A stretch of DNA of 7,432 nt from Sphingomonadaceae bacterium (lineage in GTDB: Bacteria > Pseudomonadota > Alphaproteobacteria > Sphingomonadales > Sphingomonadaceae). Positions within the stretch are counted from its first letter, which is position 1, and each line of letters starts with the position of its first letter. A model generated the notes under the pieces. The model saw only the letters and a list, made by a program, of their open reading frames with translations, was not told the DNA's origin and made no database searches. The stretch spans positions 1 through 7,432 of the forward strand of contig JACMKH010000169.1 of NCBI GenBank assembly GCA_014380205.1, in the 5' to 3' direction. Shown piece by piece: positions 5,432-7,432 of this stretch. The position numbers and the translations under genes are program-made.

Positions 5432-6981
5432 CGCCCCCCGGCATCTCTCCGCGGCGCTTCGAGGAAGCGCTTCACGCTTTCGGCGCAGCAATCGGCGACG
5501 GCAATGTGTTCGCGGCCGAGGACGACCGGATCGCCTATTCGGACCATTATTCGGCCGACGAGACGCGGCAGATGCCTTCGGCGGCGCTCGCGCCCGCGAG
5601 CGTCGAGGAAGTCCAGGCCGTGGTGCGTGTGGCGAACGAATATCGCGTCCCGCTGTGGCCGATCAGCCGAGGCAAGAATTTCGGCTATGGCGGCGCCGCG
5701 CCCGCGCTGCGCGGATCGGTGGTGCTCGATCTCTCACGGATGAAGCGCATCGCGGTCGACGAGGAGAACGGGACCGTGCTTCTCGAGCCCGGCGTCGGCT
5801 TCTTCGATCTCTACGACCATCTTCAGGACAACGACATTCCGCTGTGGCTGTCCGTGCCCGGCAACAGCTGGGGCTCGGTCGCGGGCAACGCGCTCGATCG
5901 CGGGCTCGGCTACACGCCCTATGGCGACCATTCGGCGCGGATCTGCGGGCTCGAGGTCGTGCTCCCCGACGGCGGGCTGGTGCGCACCGGAATGGGCGCG
6001 ATGGCGGGCGGCAAGACGTGGCAGCTCTACCGCCACGGCTATGGACCGTCGTGGGACGCGATGTTCTGCCAGTCCAACTTCGGCATCGTCACCAAGCTCG
6101 GCCTCTGGCTAATGTCGGCACCCGAGACGGTCGTCGGGGTCGACCTCGAGTTCGACCAGCCCGACGATCTCGGCTGGGTGGTCGACACCGTCGCGCCGCT
6201 CAGGCGCGACGGGGTCATCCAGCAATCGCCCTCGATGGGGAGCTGGCTGCGCTCGGCGGCCGTGCTCACGACGCGCGACGAGTGGACCGACGACCCCGGA
6301 CCCCTCGGCGACAGCGTGATCGGCGCGATTCGGGATCGGTTCGGGATCGGCTGGTGGAGCCTGCAATTGCGCTGCTACGGCCCGCGCGAGATGACGCGCG
6401 CCGCGCTCGACGTGATCAAGCGGGCGTTCAACGCCAGGCCGGTGCTCGCGATGAAGGAGGCGCGCTGGGAGCGCGGCGACTCGCCCGAAGGCTCGCCGCT
6501 CACCGGCGTGCCGGTGAGCTTTCCGCTCGCCAACGCCAACTGGCACGGCGGGCGCGGCGGCCATATCGGCTATTCGCCGGTGCTGCCTCCCAAGGGCGAT
6601 CTGGCGATCGAGCAGTTCCGCCGCACCCATGCGCTCTACCAGCGCTACGGCTTCGACTATCACGGCAGCTTCGCGATGGGCGAACGCTCACTGACCAACG
6701 TCAACCAGGTGCTCTTCGACCGCGACGACCGCGACATGATGCGGCGCATGGACGCGTTCTTCCGCGCGCTGGTCGCCGACGCGCGGGCGCAGGGCTATGG
6801 CGAATACCGCACCCACATCGAATATATGGACCTCGTCGCCTCGACCTACGACTTCAACGACGGCGCGCTGCGACGGCTCAACGAAAAGGTGAAGGACGCG
6901 CTCGATCCCAACGGGATCATCGCGCCCGGAAAAAATGGCATCTGGCCGGCCGCGCTGCGGGATCAGGCCCATGAAGCCTAG
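5428..6981 (+). CDS. VAO/4-cresol dehydrogenase-family FAD-dependent oxidoreductase
   Basis: A 517-residue flavoprotein of the vanillyl-alcohol oxidase / p-cresol methylhydroxylase family, which oxidises para-substituted phenols at the benzylic carbon through a quinone methide. The FAD-binding domain (about 50-235) contains 'PISRGKNFGYGGAAP' (78-92), 'GNALDRGLGYTPYGDH' (153-168) and 'CQSNFGIVTKLGLWLM' (from 214). The C-terminal substrate domain ends in 'DPNGIIAPGKNGIW' (493-506). From remembered family alignments, Tyr87 and Tyr460-Arg461 match phenolate-binding residues of vanillyl-alcohol oxidase (Tyr108, Tyr503, Arg504). His379 in 'GRGGHIGYSPV' sits near the histidyl-FAD position, whereas p-cresol methylhydroxylase uses a tyrosine. 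Position 145 is Gly, where vanillyl-alcohol oxidase has a catalytic Asp. The frame is open far upstream, but ATG 5428 has GGAG 7 nt before it and overlaps the MFS stop by 4 nt. No signal peptide is seen. The cytochrome gene that follows is the likely electron acceptor. Confidence 0.93.
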   Translation: MTPPGISPRRFEEALHAFGAAIGDGNVFAAEDDRIAYSDHYSADETRQMPSAALAPASVEEVQAVVRVANEYRVPLWPISRGKNFGYGGAAPALRGSVVLDLSRMKRIAVDEENGTVLLEPGVGFFDLYDHLQDNDIPLWLSVPGNSWGSVAGNALDRGLGYTPYGDHSARICGLEVVLPDGGLVRTGMGAMAGGKTWQLYRHGYGPSWDAMFCQSNFGIVTKLGLWLMSAPETVVGVDLEFDQPDDLGWVVDTVAPLRRDGVIQQSPSMGSWLRSAAVLTTRDEWTDDPGPLGDSVIGAIRDRFGIGWWSLQLRCYGPREMTRAALDVIKRAFNARPVLAMKEARWERGDSPEGSPLTGVPVSFPLANANWHGGRGGHIGYSPVLPPKGDLAIEQFRRTHALYQRYGFDYHGSFAMGERSLTNVNQVLFDRDDRDMMRRMDAFFRALVADARAQGYGEYRTHIEYMDLVASTYDFNDGALRRLNEKVKDALDPNGIIAPGKNGIWPAALRDQAHEA

Positions 6982-7357
6982 GCGCTTTCTCTCCCTGGCG
7001 CTGCTCGCCGCGTGTGCGACGGCGACGGCCTGCGGCGATGATGACGCCGCGGAGAATGCCTCCGCGCCGGCCCAGCGGGGCTTCATCCAGGACCGCTCGT
7101 CCAGCTCGCCCGCCGAGGCGCTGTTCGTCGAGAAATGTTCGATGTGCCACCGCGCGCACGGCATGGGAACGATCATCCTCGCGCGCCGGATGCCGCCCGA
7201 GCGCGCGATGCTCGAAAGCCGCGACGACCTTACGGCCGATTACGTGCGGCAGGCGGTGCGTTCGGGGATCGGCAACATGCCCCGCATCAGCCGCGGCGAG
7301 GTGAGCGACGCGCAGCTCGCGACGATCGCGGATTATCTCGCGGAAGGCGGGCCGTGA
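6971..7357 (+). CDS. Small c-type cytochrome, probable lipoprotein, electron acceptor of the flavoprotein
   Basis: A 128-residue class I-type cytochrome c. A short basic, hydrophobic N-terminus ('MKPRRFLSLALLAAC') ends in a lipobox-like LAAC, so Cys15 may be lipidated and anchor the protein on the periplasmic face of a membrane. A second cysteine (21, in 'ATACGDD') is an alternative site. A Ser/Pro/Ala-rich linker follows. The haem is bound at 'CSMCH' (56-60; His60 proximal ligand), and Met103 in 'GIGNMPRIS' is the likely distal ligand. The C-terminal helix ends 'ATIADYLAEGGP'. Its start overlaps the flavoprotein gene by 11 nt; an upstream in-frame ATG at 6935 would spoil the signal sequence. 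Only weak Shine-Dalgarno sequence precedes 6971, suggesting coupling to the upstream gene. Pairing with a VAO-family flavoprotein parallels the PchF/PchC subunits of p-cresol methylhydroxylase. Confidence 0.9.
   Translation: MKPRRFLSLALLAACATATACGDDDAAENASAPAQRGFIQDRSSSSPAEALFVEKCSMCHRAHGMGTIILARRMPPERAMLESRDDLTADYVRQAVRSGIGNMPRISRGEVSDAQLATIADYLAEGGP
7342..7347 (+). promoter_or_regulatory. Ribosome binding site selecting the GTG start at 7354
   Basis: GGAAGG lies 6 nt upstream of GTG at 7354. The alternative ATG at 7369 has no purine-rich site at a suitable distance. This supports GTG as the start and a 4-nt GTGA overlap with the cytochrome gene. Confidence 0.6.
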
Positions 7358-7432
7358 GCGCCCTTCGGATGAGCCGCCGCGCCGCGCTCGGGGCGATCGG
7401 GCTGGCGGGGATCGCCGGCGCCCTCGCGATCA
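7354..7432 (+). CDS. N-terminus of an exported protein with a Tat-like signal (partial)
   Basis: The first 26 codons of a gene cut off by the window end. Translation from GTG 7354 gives 'MSALRMSRRAALGAIGLAG' and then a hydrophobic Ala/Gly/Ile-rich segment. The 'SRRAALG' twin arginine followed by a moderately hydrophobic stretch resembles a Tat signal peptide, although the usual Phe after the arginines is replaced by Ala. Tat export is used for folded, often cofactor-containing proteins. The stop of the cytochrome gene overlaps its start (GTGA), so it belongs to the same operon. Only the signal region is visible and the mature protein's identity cannot be determined. A periplasmic oxidoreductase or hydrolase of the same pathway would fit. 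Confidence 0.65.
   Translation, partial: MSALRMSRRAALGAIGLAGIAGALAI

Noticed and set aside
6935..6970. Upstream ATG start for the cytochrome
   Set aside because: It would place twelve non-hydrophobic residues before the signal sequence. ATG 6971 gives a standard signal peptide.
1..7432. CRISPR arrays, tRNA/rRNA genes, insertion sequences, phage or toxin-antitoxin genes
   Set aside because: No regularly spaced repeats, tRNA cloverleaf, transposase-like protein or terminal inverted repeats were seen. The window is ordinary dense coding DNA with one regulatory gap.

Overview
This 7.4 kb GC-rich window most likely comes from an alphaproteobacterium, probably a sphingomonad. That placement is inferred from the large TonB-dependent receptor (TBDR), whose mature N-terminus is Ala/Pro-rich and leads into an 'EIVVTA' TonB box, the strong G/C third-position bias, and the tightly packed catabolic-type operon. 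No rRNA or other phylogenetic marker is present. The window is almost fully coding. The only sizeable gap is 3143-3339, which is regulatory; no other gap exceeds 100 bases.

Layout. 1-210 (+) is the 3' end of a gene resembling the ligand-binding C-terminus of a TetR-type regulator. It converges on 221-631 (-), a small SnoaL/NTF2-fold protein. Next on the minus strand is an 808-residue TBDR (716-3142), followed by a clear intrinsic terminator (669-696). At 3143-3339 lies a divergent control region. Its AT-rich core (3238-3267) is an inverted repeat that reads as a sigma70-like promoter on both strands at once. To the right, on the plus strand, is one compact operon: an SMP-30/gluconolactonase-family lactonase (3340-4212), an MFS transporter (4202-5431), a flavoprotein of the vanillyl-alcohol oxidase / 4-cresol dehydrogenase family (5428-6981), a small c-type cytochrome with a lipoprotein-like N-terminus (6971-7357), and the first 26 codons of a protein with a twin-arginine-like signal (7354 to the window end). 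All four junctions overlap (11, 4, 11 and 4 nt), which suggests translational coupling and one transcript.

How the genes may work together. The TBDR would bring a substrate across the outer membrane and the MFS protein would move a substrate or product across the inner membrane. The flavoprotein would oxidise a para-substituted phenol at its benzylic carbon and pass electrons to the cytochrome, as in p-cresol methylhydroxylase. The SMP-30 protein would hydrolyse a lactone, and the SnoaL-like protein may act on an intermediate. The TetR-like regulator could act on the shared promoter. Uptake and oxidation of a plant phenolic or lignin/lignan-type compound fits this gene set, but the substrate cannot be read from the sequence.
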